Below, piece after piece: positions 29,679 to 40,600 of a DNA stretch of 64,000 nucleotides; position 1 is the first letter of the stretch, and each line of letters starts with the position of its first letter. Source of the DNA: an uncultured Saprospiraceae bacterium (GTDB lineage Bacteria > Bacteroidota > Bacteroidia > Chitinophagales > Saprospiraceae). The stretch lies in contig CALFUU010000020.1 in NCBI GenBank assembly GCA_937929835.1, positions 1-64,000 of the forward strand, given 5' to 3'. The position numbers and the translations under genes are program-made. The notes under the pieces are model-generated. The model searched no databases, was not told the DNA's origin, and was given only the letters and a program-made list of their open reading frames with translations.

Positions 29679-30837
29679 TCTACAGAAGCCTATAAGAACA
29701 ATAAAACAGCCGACCTCTAGTCGGCTGTTGCTGTTTATAGCGCTTGCCAGCCTTATGCTATCCAGCTGCAAAGGTGATATCACCAAGCCGAGGCAAGTAG
29801 ATCAGGAAAGCTATAATAAGATCAGGGGTAAGACGATGGGCACCACGTATACCATTGTGTATGCACCCTACTCTAAGTCCATATCTCAAGCTACCATAGA
29901 CTCCATACTCATCAGTATCAACCAATCTGTATCAACCTATATCGACACATCCACCATTTCGAAAATCAATCATAGTAACGTATACGGTAAATCAACTGAG
30001 ATACTTGTTAATGGAGAAAGTAGGACACAAGACAAAATAGAACTGTCTAGCGATATGCACTTCGAACACAACTATAAGGTTGCCAATCGCATCTACTTAG
30101 ATACCGACGGATATTTTGATCCTACAGTGATGCCGTTGGTTAATTATTGGGGATTTGGCTATACACCAAAGAAACCAGTAACCAAAATCGATAGTCAAAA
30201 AATAAACAGCATTCTTAAAACTATAGGGATGGAAAAAATTACTGCAGAATCGGTAGCGGGCAGCCTTATCTGCGTAAAACCCACAGAGACAGAGCTAGAC
30301 TTCAGTGCAATAGCAAAAGGCTATGCCGTAGATTATATTTCAACTTATCTTAAGGAGCAAGGCGTGGAAAATCTTATGGTAGAAATTGGCGGTGAAACCT
30401 ATGCTGAAGGCCTGAGTCCCAGATCAAAAAAATGGATCATCGGTCTCAATACGCCGACAATAGACAGCGGGCTTACAGATTTCTCTAGCTATCTAGAATT
30501 AAAAGGAATGGCTGTCGCCTCCTCTGGCAACTACCGTATCTACTATGAGGTTGAGGGAAGAAGATATGGTCACGAAATCAACCCGAAAACAGGCTATCCA
30601 GAAAGAAATGCACTGCTCGGCGTCTCAGTGATAGCACCAACTTGTATGGAGGCGGATGCTATTGCTACAGCACTTATGGTGATGGGTCAGGAAAGGGCTA
30701 AAGCCTATGTAGAATCTAAACCACATATAGAAGCGGTACTCTTTGTAGGCCATAAAGAAGGCGGTATAGGATTGATTAGAAGCGAGGGATTTGCTAATTA
30801 TGAAGCTAAATTAACAGCACTAGTAGAGGCTAACTAG
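29659..30837 (+). CDS. apbE: FAD:protein FMN transferase, lipoprotein
   Basis: Lipobox SLMLSSC; GKTMGTTYTIVY; DFSAIAKGYAVDYIS; MVEIGGETYAEG; GMAVASSGNYRIYYE; HEINPKTGYP. The ORF track start at 29608 is probably too early. Confidence 0.9.
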   Translation: MATFLSNLQKPIRTIKQPTSSRLLLFIALASLMLSSCKGDITKPRQVDQESYNKIRGKTMGTTYTIVYAPYSKSISQATIDSILISINQSVSTYIDTSTISKINHSNVYGKSTEILVNGESRTQDKIELSSDMHFEHNYKVANRIYLDTDGYFDPTVMPLVNYWGFGYTPKKPVTKIDSQKINSILKTIGMEKITAESVAGSLICVKPTETELDFSAIAKGYAVDYISTYLKEQGVENLMVEIGGETYAEGLSPRSKKWIIGLNTPTIDSGLTDFSSYLELKGMAVASSGNYRIYYEVEGRRYGHEINPKTGYPERNALLGVSVIAPTCMEADAIATALMVMGQERAKAYVESKPHIEAVLFVGHKEGGIGLIRSEGFANYEAKLTALVEAN

Positions 30838-30978
30838 GTATCCGTAGATTAAAAGAAATGAAGTGTCCATAATGGTGGTCAACCCCCTGACATAGCGTAC
30901 ATTTGGCGCGGAAAACATAACATTTCTGACTGTAATTCAGTTAATATTGGGTCCGAGTCAATTGAAAAGACAATCATA

Positions 30979-33564
30979 TTGGAAAAGTCAAAGCTTTATA
31001 ATTTATCTAAGATATTCAGCCTCTTTATCCTCCTCACCATTGGTTCTGGAGATCTCCTAGCCCAAGAGAAAACTATAGTCAGAGGAAAAGTCTTTGACGC
31101 TAAGACAAAAGAGCCCCTACCCTTTGTAGATGTCACATTTAAAGATACTTATGTCGGTGCCTCTACAGATCTAGATGGGCAATATCTGCTCAATACCAAA
31201 ATACCCTCAGATAGTCTGATGGCATCATTTCTAGGGTATAAGACATCTACCCAAGCCATTGAGAAAGGTATACGTCAGGTAATCAACTTTTACTTGGAAG
31301 AGGAAGGTGTCATCGCCGATGCTGTCACCATCACAAGCAAAAAGGGTCGATACAAGAAAAAGAACAATCCAGCAGTAGACCTCATAAAGAAGGTCATTGA
31401 AAATAAAGACAAGAATAGAATAGCCAATGCAGAATTCTATAACTATAAGAAGCACGAGAAAATTGAACTCGATATTAATAATATTACTGAAGAGTTTACA
31501 AAGAAAAAGCAATTCAGAAATTTTCAATTTCTATGGAATTATCTTGACACCTCAGAAGTAAACGGTAGAGCCTACCTGCCTCTATATATGAGAGAGGTGA
31601 TATCCAATATACATTTTAGAAAAGATCCTAATTCTAAAAAAGAAATCAGGGAGGCCATCAAGATGACAAAATTTGATGAAGCCATAGATGTAGAATCTAT
31701 CAACAGTGGTATCGACATTATCTATGACGAAATAGATATCTATCAGAATAGTATTAAACTGTTGGACAATGACTTCTTAAGCCCACTAGCACCTTGGGGT
31801 ATCAATTACTATAGATATTATATACTAGACACTGTCATCGTTAATAATCAAAGCGCCATACAGATGGCCTTTATTCCTAGAAATAAAACTTTTATAGGAT
31901 TTACAGGAGATCTATATATATCTAATGACGATAACTACACTGTCCTAAAAGCAGAACTCGGTATAACAAAAGATATCAGTCTCAATTTTGTAAGAGACTT
32001 AAAAGTGACACAAGAATTTGAAGAAGTAGATGGCATCTATGTATTGAAGAAAGATAAGATGACCTTAGATCTTGCGCCATCAGAAAGTGGGCTAGGTGCC
32101 TACGCGAGTAGGATGAACCTATACGATGACTATAGCTTCATAGAGCATCCAAACGAAAATGTCTATAAAGGCGCAGAAGACATCAAGCAAGCAGATGATG
32201 TTTATAACAAGCAAGATGCTTACTGGACAGAAAATCGTATTGCCGCACTTACAGAAAAAGAGCAGGGCATCTACAATATGGTAGATACACTGGTCACTGT
32301 GCCTACTTACAAACGACTAGTATTCTTGACCAAGGTTGTTGCTACTGGCTACATCGAAGGAGATTACTGGGATGTAGGTGACTTGGGCACCTTCTTAGCA
32401 TTTAACGATGTAGAAGGATGGCGACCTAGATTTGGTGGTGAGACCTCACATAACCTGAGTAAAAAATGGCAAGCAGAAGCTTATGTCGCGTATGGTATCC
32501 GAGACAAAGCTTGGAAATATGAAGGCGTCTTTACTTATACGTTGAATGACGACTGGAAAGAAAATCCGAAAAATTTTCTTCGAGCCTCTTACACACACGA
32601 TGTCATCTTTCCTGGGTTACAACTAGAGTTTATAGAAGCAGATAATTTTCTAACCTCTATAAGAAGAGGAGAAGCCAATCAGATGCTATTTCTAGACAAG
32701 TACAGTCTTGAGTATTTTCTAGATAGAGATGTGGGATTCTTTAAGTTAGGTCTAGATAGAATGGGCAGAAGACCGTATGGTACTATGCGCTTCTTAGCAG
32801 AGAGAGATGGCTCTATAATTAATATTCCTACTGTCAATACATTTGAGTTTCACTTTGCAGGTGAATACTCTCCTAATGCTTCTTTTCTCCAAGGTAGAAA
32901 AAGCAGAGTACCTGTAATTGACAATGTTCCTAGATTTCAACTGAGTTATACTGGTGCATTTAAAGGTATAGCGGGTGGAGAATATGCTTATCATAAGGTC
33001 GCCTTAATTGCTAAAAAAAGAGTCCCTCTTTCTGTGGTCGGTCGGTCCCTCCTCGAAGCTGAGGTGGGCGGTGTGATCGCCAACAATGATCTGCCATATA
33101 TATTACTATACATACCTAGAGCCAATCAAGCCTTTTCTTTTCAGAGAAATTCTTTCAATACGATGAATTTCTTAGAGTTTGCTGCTGATAGATATGTACG
33201 ATTTTCTTGGCAACACTTCTTTGATGGTTATGTCCTCAATAGGATTCCACTTATCAGGAAACTTAACTTGAAGGAGGTACTTACCGCCAAGGTGATCTGG
33301 GGTGCCTTGAGTGACAAACATAATCCAGCTCTCCATCCTGACCTAATACAATTCAATATCAATCCGCTAAACGGAGAATCATTTACTTATCCATTAGAAT
33401 CCGATAGACCTTATATCGAGTATGGCATTGGTCTGTATAATATATTCAAGTTTATACGAGTAGATCTTATTAAGAGAGCCAACTATCTTGACCACCAAAA
33501 TGTAGAGAATCTCTTCAATGTAAAAGGTCTAGGACTAAGAGTAAAATTGAAAGTAGAATTCTAG
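30979..33564 (+). CDS. DUF5686-like outer-membrane protein with CarboxypepD_reg-like N-terminus, apparent TTG start
   Basis: Signal peptide; VRGKVFDAKTKEPLPFVDVTFKDTYVGASTDLDGQYLL; C-terminal barrel-like strands. No in-frame ATG before the signal peptide. Confidence 0.8.
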   Translation: MEKSKLYNLSKIFSLFILLTIGSGDLLAQEKTIVRGKVFDAKTKEPLPFVDVTFKDTYVGASTDLDGQYLLNTKIPSDSLMASFLGYKTSTQAIEKGIRQVINFYLEEEGVIADAVTITSKKGRYKKKNNPAVDLIKKVIENKDKNRIANAEFYNYKKHEKIELDINNITEEFTKKKQFRNFQFLWNYLDTSEVNGRAYLPLYMREVISNIHFRKDPNSKKEIREAIKMTKFDEAIDVESINSGIDIIYDEIDIYQNSIKLLDNDFLSPLAPWGINYYRYYILDTVIVNNQSAIQMAFIPRNKTFIGFTGDLYISNDDNYTVLKAELGITKDISLNFVRDLKVTQEFEEVDGIYVLKKDKMTLDLAPSESGLGAYASRMNLYDDYSFIEHPNENVYKGAEDIKQADDVYNKQDAYWTENRIAALTEKEQGIYNMVDTLVTVPTYKRLVFLTKVVATGYIEGDYWDVGDLGTFLAFNDVEGWRPRFGGETSHNLSKKWQAEAYVAYGIRDKAWKYEGVFTYTLNDDWKENPKNFLRASYTHDVIFPGLQLEFIEADNFLTSIRRGEANQMLFLDKYSLEYFLDRDVGFFKLGLDRMGRRPYGTMRFLAERDGSIINIPTVNTFEFHFAGEYSPNASFLQGRKSRVPVIDNVPRFQLSYTGAFKGIAGGEYAYHKVALIAKKRVPLSVVGRSLLEAEVGGVIANNDLPYILLYIPRANQAFSFQRNSFNTMNFLEFAADRYVRFSWQHFFDGYVLNRIPLIRKLNLKEVLTAKVIWGALSDKHNPALHPDLIQFNINPLNGESFTYPLESDRPYIEYGIGLYNIFKFIRVDLIKRANYLDHQNVENLFNVKGLGLRVKLKVEF

Positions 33565-33570
33565 CGGGAT

Positions 33571-34998
33571 CTACTTTGATTTTTCTACAGCTTGTAAGCC
33601 TAGCTTTGAAGCCTCCACGAGCATAAAGTCAAAGGCGGCATCATAATCATTTGTAATCAATCCATCGAGTATGGCCTCTCGGATGCTATCCTTAATGATC
33701 CCTACCTCGCGTGAGGGGTTGAGTTGGAATGTATCCATAATTATCTGACCAGTAATCGGTGGTTGCCAGTTTCGTATTTGATCTTTCTCCTCTACTTCGC
33801 GAAGTTTGATTTTTACTTTCTCGTAATTTTCTTTTATGCGCTTGACCTTAGCATCATTCTTAGAGGTGATGTCTGCCTTACACAACATCATCAAGTCATC
33901 AATATCATCACCAGCATCAAAGAGTAATCGACGTATAGCCGAATCGGTTATTTCTTCTTTAGTCAGAGAGATAGGTCTGAGGTGCAATCTTACCAGCTTT
34001 TGCACATAACGCATCTTGTTGTCGAGGGGCAATTTCAGTCGTTTAAAAATCTTAGGCACCCATCGAGCACCGACAACCTCGTGTCCGTGAAAAGTCCACC
34101 CCCGCTCTTTGTCAAAACGCTTGGTAGGTGGCTTAGCGATATCGTGTAAGATAGCTGCCCACCTTAGCCATAAATCCTCCGTCTCCATCGCCAAGTTGTC
34201 AAGCACTTGGAGAGTGTGATAGTAATTATCCTTGTGTCCTATATTATTGATGATCTCTACACCGCGGAGTTTCTCAAACTCTGGCAAGAAATGCTGAAGC
34301 AAGCCCGTCTCAGATAGGATATCGATGCCCTTACTCGGGGTAGCGGAAACGATAATTTTATTGAGCTCGGTCATTATACGTTCCATCGAGATAATCTCTA
34401 GACGGTGGCTATTTTCCTTTATGCCTGTGAGTGTTACCTCATCAATGTCGTAATCCAATTGCGCAGCAAAGCGTACCGCCCGCATCATCCTTAATGGATC
34501 ATCAGAAAACGTTTTGCCTGGAGCCAACGGGGTCTTTATCAATCTGCGCCCGATATCACCGACTCCATCAAAGGGGTCTATGAGTGTGCCGAAATCTTTA
34601 TCATTCAGAGAGATGGCCATCGCATTGATAGTAAAGTCTCTTCTGTTCTGGTCATCTTCTATTGTACCTGGTTCTACTTCTGGCTTGCGAGAATTACGAG
34701 AATAAGATTCTTTCCGAGCACCAACAAATTCCAGTTCTATCTCATCTAGCTTAAGCATAGCCGTACCAAATCGTTTAAAGACCACGACCTGCCGAGACGC
34801 TTTTAGTATTTCGCCTACTCTTTTTGCTAACTTAATCCCATCACCGACGCAGACGACATCTAGATCTTTGGTAGGTCTATTAATCAATCTATCTCGTACA
34901 AATCCACCAACCACAAAGGCTGGATATCCCAACTCTTGGGCTGCCTGGCTTATAGCATTGACTATAGGCAATTCCTCTTCATAAAAAGTAAATTCCAT
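33571..34998 (-). CDS. CCA tRNA nucleotidyltransferase / poly(A) polymerase family with HD domain
   Basis: AFVVGGFVRDRLINRPTKDLDVVCVG; RRDFTINAMAISLN; DPLRMMRAVRFAAQLDY; WAAILHDIAKPPTKRF. Confidence 0.93.
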   Translation of the reverse strand: MEFTFYEEELPIVNAISQAAQELGYPAFVVGGFVRDRLINRPTKDLDVVCVGDGIKLAKRVGEILKASRQVVVFKRFGTAMLKLDEIELEFVGARKESYSRNSRKPEVEPGTIEDDQNRRDFTINAMAISLNDKDFGTLIDPFDGVGDIGRRLIKTPLAPGKTFSDDPLRMMRAVRFAAQLDYDIDEVTLTGIKENSHRLEIISMERIMTELNKIIVSATPSKGIDILSETGLLQHFLPEFEKLRGVEIINNIGHKDNYYHTLQVLDNLAMETEDLWLRWAAILHDIAKPPTKRFDKERGWTFHGHEVVGARWVPKIFKRLKLPLDNKMRYVQKLVRLHLRPISLTKEEITDSAIRRLLFDAGDDIDDLMMLCKADITSKNDAKVKRIKENYEKVKIKLREVEEKDQIRNWQPPITGQIIMDTFQLNPSREVGIIKDSIREAILDGLITNDYDAAFDFMLVEASKLGLQAVEKSK

Positions 34999-35997
34999 TT
35001 ATACTTCCTGTGGTTGGGGCTTAGAGTAGACGTCGAGAATCTCATCGAGTATTTCGTACAAGACTTCTGGGTTGTATTCCGTCACCAGCTTACTGCGGTA
35101 GTGCTTGATATTGCGTAGACCTCTGAAGTAATTGGTATAATGCCTGCGCATCTCTACTACGCCTAAGCGCTCACCTTTCCACTCTAGGGATCTTTCGAGA
35201 TGTTCTTTTGCCGCAGCTACTCTCTCCGCGATTGTGGGTGGTGGCAGTATCGTTCCGTCTTTGACATAAGCCTTGATCTCTCTGAATATCCAAGGATATC
35301 CTATGCTGGCTCGACCTATCATAATGGCATCTACACCGAAACGCTTTTTATACTCTACTGCTTTCTGTGGCGAATCTATATCTCCATTACCTATTATGGG
35401 TATGTGGATACGTGGATTAGCTTTAATCTTACCTATCTCGGTCCAGTCGGCCTCCCCCTTATACATCTGCTTACGTGTACGGCCGTGTATAGCCAAGGCG
35501 TGGATGCCTACGTCCTGCAGCCGCTCTGCCACTTCTTGTATCTTGATGGTATTGTCATCCCAGCCTAATCGCGTCTTGACAGTAACTGGCAACTTGGTTG
35601 ACTTAACGATGTGATCTGTTAACTTGACCATCCTATCTATATCTTGGAGAATACCAGCTCCTGCCATTTTGCAAACAACTTTCTTTACTGGACATCCAAA
35701 ATTGATGTCCAATACTTCTGGTTGTGCCTCTTCTACGATCTCAGCGGCACGTGACATAGAATCTAATTCCGCACCAAATATTTGTATACCGATAGGTCGC
35801 TCCTCTGGATAGATATCTAATTTTTGGACACTTTTAGACGCATCTCGTATGAGCCCTTCTACACTGATAAACTCTGTGTACATCATATCACAACCCTGCT
35901 TCTTGCAGAGTGCTCTAAAGGGTGGATCGCTGACATCCTCCATTGGTGCTAACATCAACGGAAAATCACCTAACTCTACATTACCTATCTTAACCAT
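34999..35997 (-). CDS. dusB: tRNA dihydrouridine synthase DusB
   Basis: LAPMEDVSDPPFRALCKKQGCDMMYTEFIS; DINFGCPVKKVVCKMAGAGIL; VTVKTRLGWDD; IHGRTRKQMYKGEADW. Confidence 0.95.
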   Translation of the reverse strand: MVKIGNVELGDFPLMLAPMEDVSDPPFRALCKKQGCDMMYTEFISVEGLIRDASKSVQKLDIYPEERPIGIQIFGAELDSMSRAAEIVEEAQPEVLDINFGCPVKKVVCKMAGAGILQDIDRMVKLTDHIVKSTKLPVTVKTRLGWDDNTIKIQEVAERLQDVGIHALAIHGRTRKQMYKGEADWTEIGKIKANPRIHIPIIGNGDIDSPQKAVEYKKRFGVDAIMIGRASIGYPWIFREIKAYVKDGTILPPPTIAERVAAAKEHLERSLEWKGERLGVVEMRRHYTNYFRGLRNIKHYRSKLVTEYNPEVLYEILDEILDVYSKPQPQEV

Positions 35998-36001
35998 ATC
36001 G

Positions 36002-36009
36002 CAAAGTTA
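36002..36009 (-). promoter_or_regulatory. Candidate -7 element immediately upstream of dusB
   Basis: TAACTTTG on the minus strand (TAnnTTTG), 4 bp before the ATG. Confidence 0.5.
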
Positions 36010-36056
36010 AGGCCTATTTAGCTTGTTTGATTGATTTGGTATTCAACTCGATCAAT

Positions 36057-37529
36057 CTAGTTCAACATATACATTATCCCTAGTAATCCGACACCGCCCA
36101 ATACAATGGTATAAGGGAAGGCCATCTTGACCATCTTTCCGTAAGAGAGATTAATCAATGGCGCAATCGCCGAGGTCAATAAGAATAGGAACGCCGCCTG
36201 TCCATTAGGTGTTGCTACACTCGGCAAGTTGGTTCCTGTGTTGATGGCTATTGCCAGTTTCTCATAGTGCTCTCTATCTATAAGACCATTTTTAAAAAGG
36301 TCTTGGACTTCACCGATATAAACCGTGGCGACGAATACATTGTCACTAATCATAGATAAAAACCCATTGGCCAGATAAAAGAGAGATGCTTGGCTGCCGA
36401 TAGGCCTCTGTGTCAACCACTCAATGACGGGTGTAAAGAGATGCTGATCGTGTATCATTGCTACAATAACAAAGAAGACGACAAGAAGACCAGTAAATGG
36501 TAGAGCCTCCTCAAAGGCTTTTCCCAGCGAATGCTCATCAATGATACCCATAAAGGCCGTCTGCAAGATAATAAGCGCTAAGCCTATTAATCCAACTGGA
36601 GCCAAGTGGAGGGCTAATCCGATGACCAACAGAATACCACAAACTGCCTGTACAATCAACTGATACTTTTGTTTCTGAGTTCTGTTGCGATCTTCTTCGT
36701 CCGTATAATTTTCTATGATTCCTCTGGCTACCTCTGGCAATTTGGTACCGTAGCCAAATAAGCCTGTTAACTCCAATATCGCTGTAGTTATGAGTCCACA
36801 GAAGAATACTGGAATCGTAATAGGTGCCATCTTGAGAAAGAAAGTGATGAAGTCCCATCCCATCCGATCGGCAATCAACAAATTCTGGGGTTCTCCTACT
36901 TGTGTCATAACGCCTCCAAGAGCTGTACCCACAACGCCGTGCATAACAAGACTTCTAAGGAAAGATCTAAATTGTTCTAGGGTCTCCCCGCTCAGCTCCT
37001 TCCTATCCAATACACCACTGCCATCATAATCGGCTGAGCTACTATGGATCTTATGGTAAACGCCATAAAACCCAACAGAGACGGATATCAATACCGCAGT
37101 AACTGTCAAAGCATCCAAGAAAGCCGATAGTATAGCCCCTAGGAATACAAAGAGTAAGGACAGGAATAGCTTAGATTTTATTTTAGTGAATACCTTACTG
37201 AAGATGTACATCAACAAGGGCTTCATAAAGTAGATACCCGCTACCATAAAGACCAAAAGGAGTATAACCTCTAGGTTGGCTTCTATCTCGTGATAAGCGT
37301 GCTTAGGTGTTGTAAGCCCTAGCGCCAAGGCTTGTATAGCGAGCAATCCACCAGATTGTAGTGGGTAGCATTTCAGGGCCATCGCCAAAGTGAATATAAA
37401 TTCAAATATGAATAGCCAAGCCAATGCTGCGTGGGGGATAACAAAATAGAGGACTACATTCATGACTAAAAAGCCAATCATCGTCAACTTGAACCAACTG
37501 GGACTGTTTCCTAAAAAGTACTTAAACAT
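36057..37529 (-). CDS. nhaB: Na+/H+ antiporter NhaB
   Basis: [96 protein letters not shown]. Confidence 0.93.
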   Translation of the reverse strand: MFKYFLGNSPSWFKLTMIGFLVMNVVLYFVIPHAALAWLFIFEFIFTLAMALKCYPLQSGGLLAIQALALGLTTPKHAYHEIEANLEVILLLVFMVAGIYFMKPLLMYIFSKVFTKIKSKLFLSLLFVFLGAILSAFLDALTVTAVLISVSVGFYGVYHKIHSSSADYDGSGVLDRKELSGETLEQFRSFLRSLVMHGVVGTALGGVMTQVGEPQNLLIADRMGWDFITFFLKMAPITIPVFFCGLITTAILELTGLFGYGTKLPEVARGIIENYTDEEDRNRTQKQKYQLIVQAVCGILLVIGLALHLAPVGLIGLALIILQTAFMGIIDEHSLGKAFEEALPFTGLLVVFFVIVAMIHDQHLFTPVIEWLTQRPIGSQASLFYLANGFLSMISDNVFVATVYIGEVQDLFKNGLIDREHYEKLAIAINTGTNLPSVATPNGQAAFLFLLTSAIAPLINLSYGKMVKMAFPYTIVLGGVGLLGIMYMLN

Positions 37530-37634
37530 TGATTATCAGTAGTTTATGTTCAGAGTGAATTCACTTACAAAACCTTAAAAATACCTCAATTCTATACTTT
37601 AAAAGGAGTTTGGCCTAGATTATTCATTATATAG

Positions 37635-37669
37635 AAAAAGGCAGAACCTGTTACAGACTCTGCCTTTTT
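37635..37669 (-). terminator. Intrinsic terminator downstream of the 37690-42303 gene
   Basis: AAAAAGGCAGA (37635-37645)/TCTGCCTTTTT (37659-37669), perfect 11-bp stem. Confidence 0.85.
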
Positions 37670-37689
37670 CCACCAAAAGAATATCCTAG

Positions 37690-40600
37690 TTAATCTAATA
37701 AGATCATTTTGTGTGTCTGCTGTGCCTTGTCTGTAAGGAGTTCGTAATACAAAACGCCTTTAGACTGCAAATTTTCTTTGGATAACAACACTGTATTCAT
37801 ACCCTTCTGACCAATTTTTTCTTCCATATAGACGAGTCTTCCGCTCACATCAAATATACTCAGTACCGTAGGGCTAGCCTCAGGCAAATAGTAGGTAATC
37901 TCGGTAAAATCAGTCCAAGGGTTCGGATTGTTATTGAACAATATCACTTCGCTACCCTCCTCACCAGAGAATCGATCTACTGTCAACTCCACTTCTCTCA
38001 CCTCTATATCACTATAAGCTTCCGAAGGAATGCGACTATGACTCAATGAAACTAAGTCACTGAGAAAAGCATCCTCATATGGTAAGATCAAAATTTCAAC
38101 CAAGTTATTCGAAAGTGAGACTGGATCTAAATTATACCAGACAAAAGATGCTCTTTCTTCCCTTACGTATGCCTGCCCTTGAGCCAACTGAGTAGCGAGA
38201 GGTGTCATATCTAGTATCACAGCTTTTTCAGTATTAATAGCTAAGTCAAATTGCAAACCACTTATATCAATGACCTCATTAGCGCTCAGAATTATAGACT
38301 GTTCTACACCTGCTTCTAGTTTGACATCTGGTGTATAGAGTTCTAACTTCTCTGATCTATTAGCTAATTCTGTATTGGTAAAATGCGTGTAAGATTGATC
38401 TACATCACCAATTTTTACACCTATAAAATCTATTTGCATATCGGATTCTAATCGAGGTATCAAATAGTCCTCTCTGATCGAAGCGTCAAATGGATTATCA
38501 CCCAAGTCTTGAGTAGCGTCAATGATTCTCCAAGAGTTATTCTGTGGAAAATCTGTGTAAACACCTAAAATCAATTTACGTAATTCTATCAAATCGATAC
38601 CATTAATTGCACCTGACTTATCAATATCAGCCGCTACCAGTTTATATGGCGAAGTAATTTTATCTACTCCAAGTATATGTCTTTGAATTTTTATCAAATC
38701 AATAGTCGACACACCATTCAGGTGATTGATATCTTTTTTAGCGTTCAACTGGTACGATCCTCCCGAAGGCATTTCGCCAAAGGCATAAGTACCTTGCGGA
38801 TCACTAAATTCTGGCGAAAGTGTAGACCCTGAAAGAACCAACTCCACATCCTCTACTTGTTGAGCAGACTCTGTCATTATATTACCTGCTATGACATTGG
38901 ATACCATATCCACACATTCTACCTCTATCTGTCGAGTACAGGTTTGTTGTAAACCGTTACAGCCTGTTGCCGTAATAGTGAAATTTGTCGTGCCTTGCTC
39001 AGAGACTTCTATCTCTAATGTGTTACTACCAAAGTAAGAGATAATATCTTCTCCATTGGCCCCGAAGTCAGCATCTACTCTCAGTGTGAAATCGCTAGGA
39101 TTACAAACTCCCAAAACATCAGTTACAGAAAAAGGTACGGTTAAGTTTTCCTCTGCACAAACGAAATAAAGCACGTCGGTATCTGGAAAGGTACAGTCTG
39201 AAATTGCCAAACTATTACTTTGCGACCCACTACACAAGTCAAGCTGCGTCACAGTTATCTGAGCCTCGCAACTCGTGTCCAATCCGAAATCATCCTCGAC
39301 ATATACAGTGACAGATACAGGGTTAGTACCCAACTCATTGCAAAGTAACGTTCGCTCCACTACAGAATCATCTGAGGCAAAAGAAAATCGAGGTGTGTAG
39401 ACACTACAACCATATTGCACCTCTGCTAGTGTATTGGCATTCAATACGACCATCGGTACATTATTCCATATCTGAACTGGAATTGACAGCGCATTACAAG
39501 TAACAACCGGCTGAGCCCCATCTGCTATACGTATGGTTTTTTCACAAGTAGTTTCATTTCCACAATCATCTCTTACCGATATAATAAATCTGTGATCGCC
39601 CACTGGATATCCATCAGGTCTTGCTGTAAGACTAGAGAAAGTCCCACCATTAGAAACATTAGAAGCAACTACTACAGGTAGTCCTGAAAAGAATAATCTT
39701 TCAGTAATTGTAGCCGTCGGCGAAGAGCAATTGTCTTGAGTGAATATTCCGAAATTAAAGTTGGCAGTCCCTGTACCATTAAGACAATTAGTCGCGGGAA
39801 AGGTTTCCATCTGACAAGTAGGATCCAATACCAGTGGTGCCTCATTTTCAGTGATATTTATCACTTGTTGCCACTCATATGTTGGTGGAGTGCCATTCAC
39901 GAGATCACCACACCAATCAACAACTGTCCAAGTTCTAATTATCTGAGAACAAGTACCAGCTACCAACTGGACTTGAGAAACAAGAGGCCAATCCTTGGTT
40001 AATGATACGCCTACGCTATTGCATCCGTTCTGTGTAAAACTAGGAGTTACTCTAGAAAATAATCCTAGAGCCTCTAATGTCTCTGGACTATAATCATCAT
40101 CTGCGCATCCTGTTACTGTCAGGTCATCTGGCCATACAATACTAGATGCATCAAACGGTTGAGAATTGGATGCAGTTAGAGTTTGTGTACAAGTAACGTC
40201 GTTGCCTGTATCAGAAATAATAAAAGTCCTTATAACAGTTCCAGAATTACATGGAGCATTAAAATTATTGAGATCAACTATAGGACCTGACACGGTAGGC
40301 ATAGAACAATTATCCGTAGATGTACAATCACCAAAGGCGGTCTTATCTGTAAAGTCAAGCCCAGCGCTACAATCAAAAGTCATATCTACAGGACAAGTCA
40401 CAACTGGCTCTATTTTGTCTTGTACAACAACGTTGGCAATACAGGCTCCAAAATTACCGTCACCATCCAGCACTCTGAGTTCTACAGTAAGGGGCTCAGT
40501 TGATTCTGCATCTTCACAGCAAAAAGCCACAGTGCTAGAAAAACCACAAGGATCATTCATTTCTAGGATATACGGAAACTGCTGACTACCAAAGACTAGT

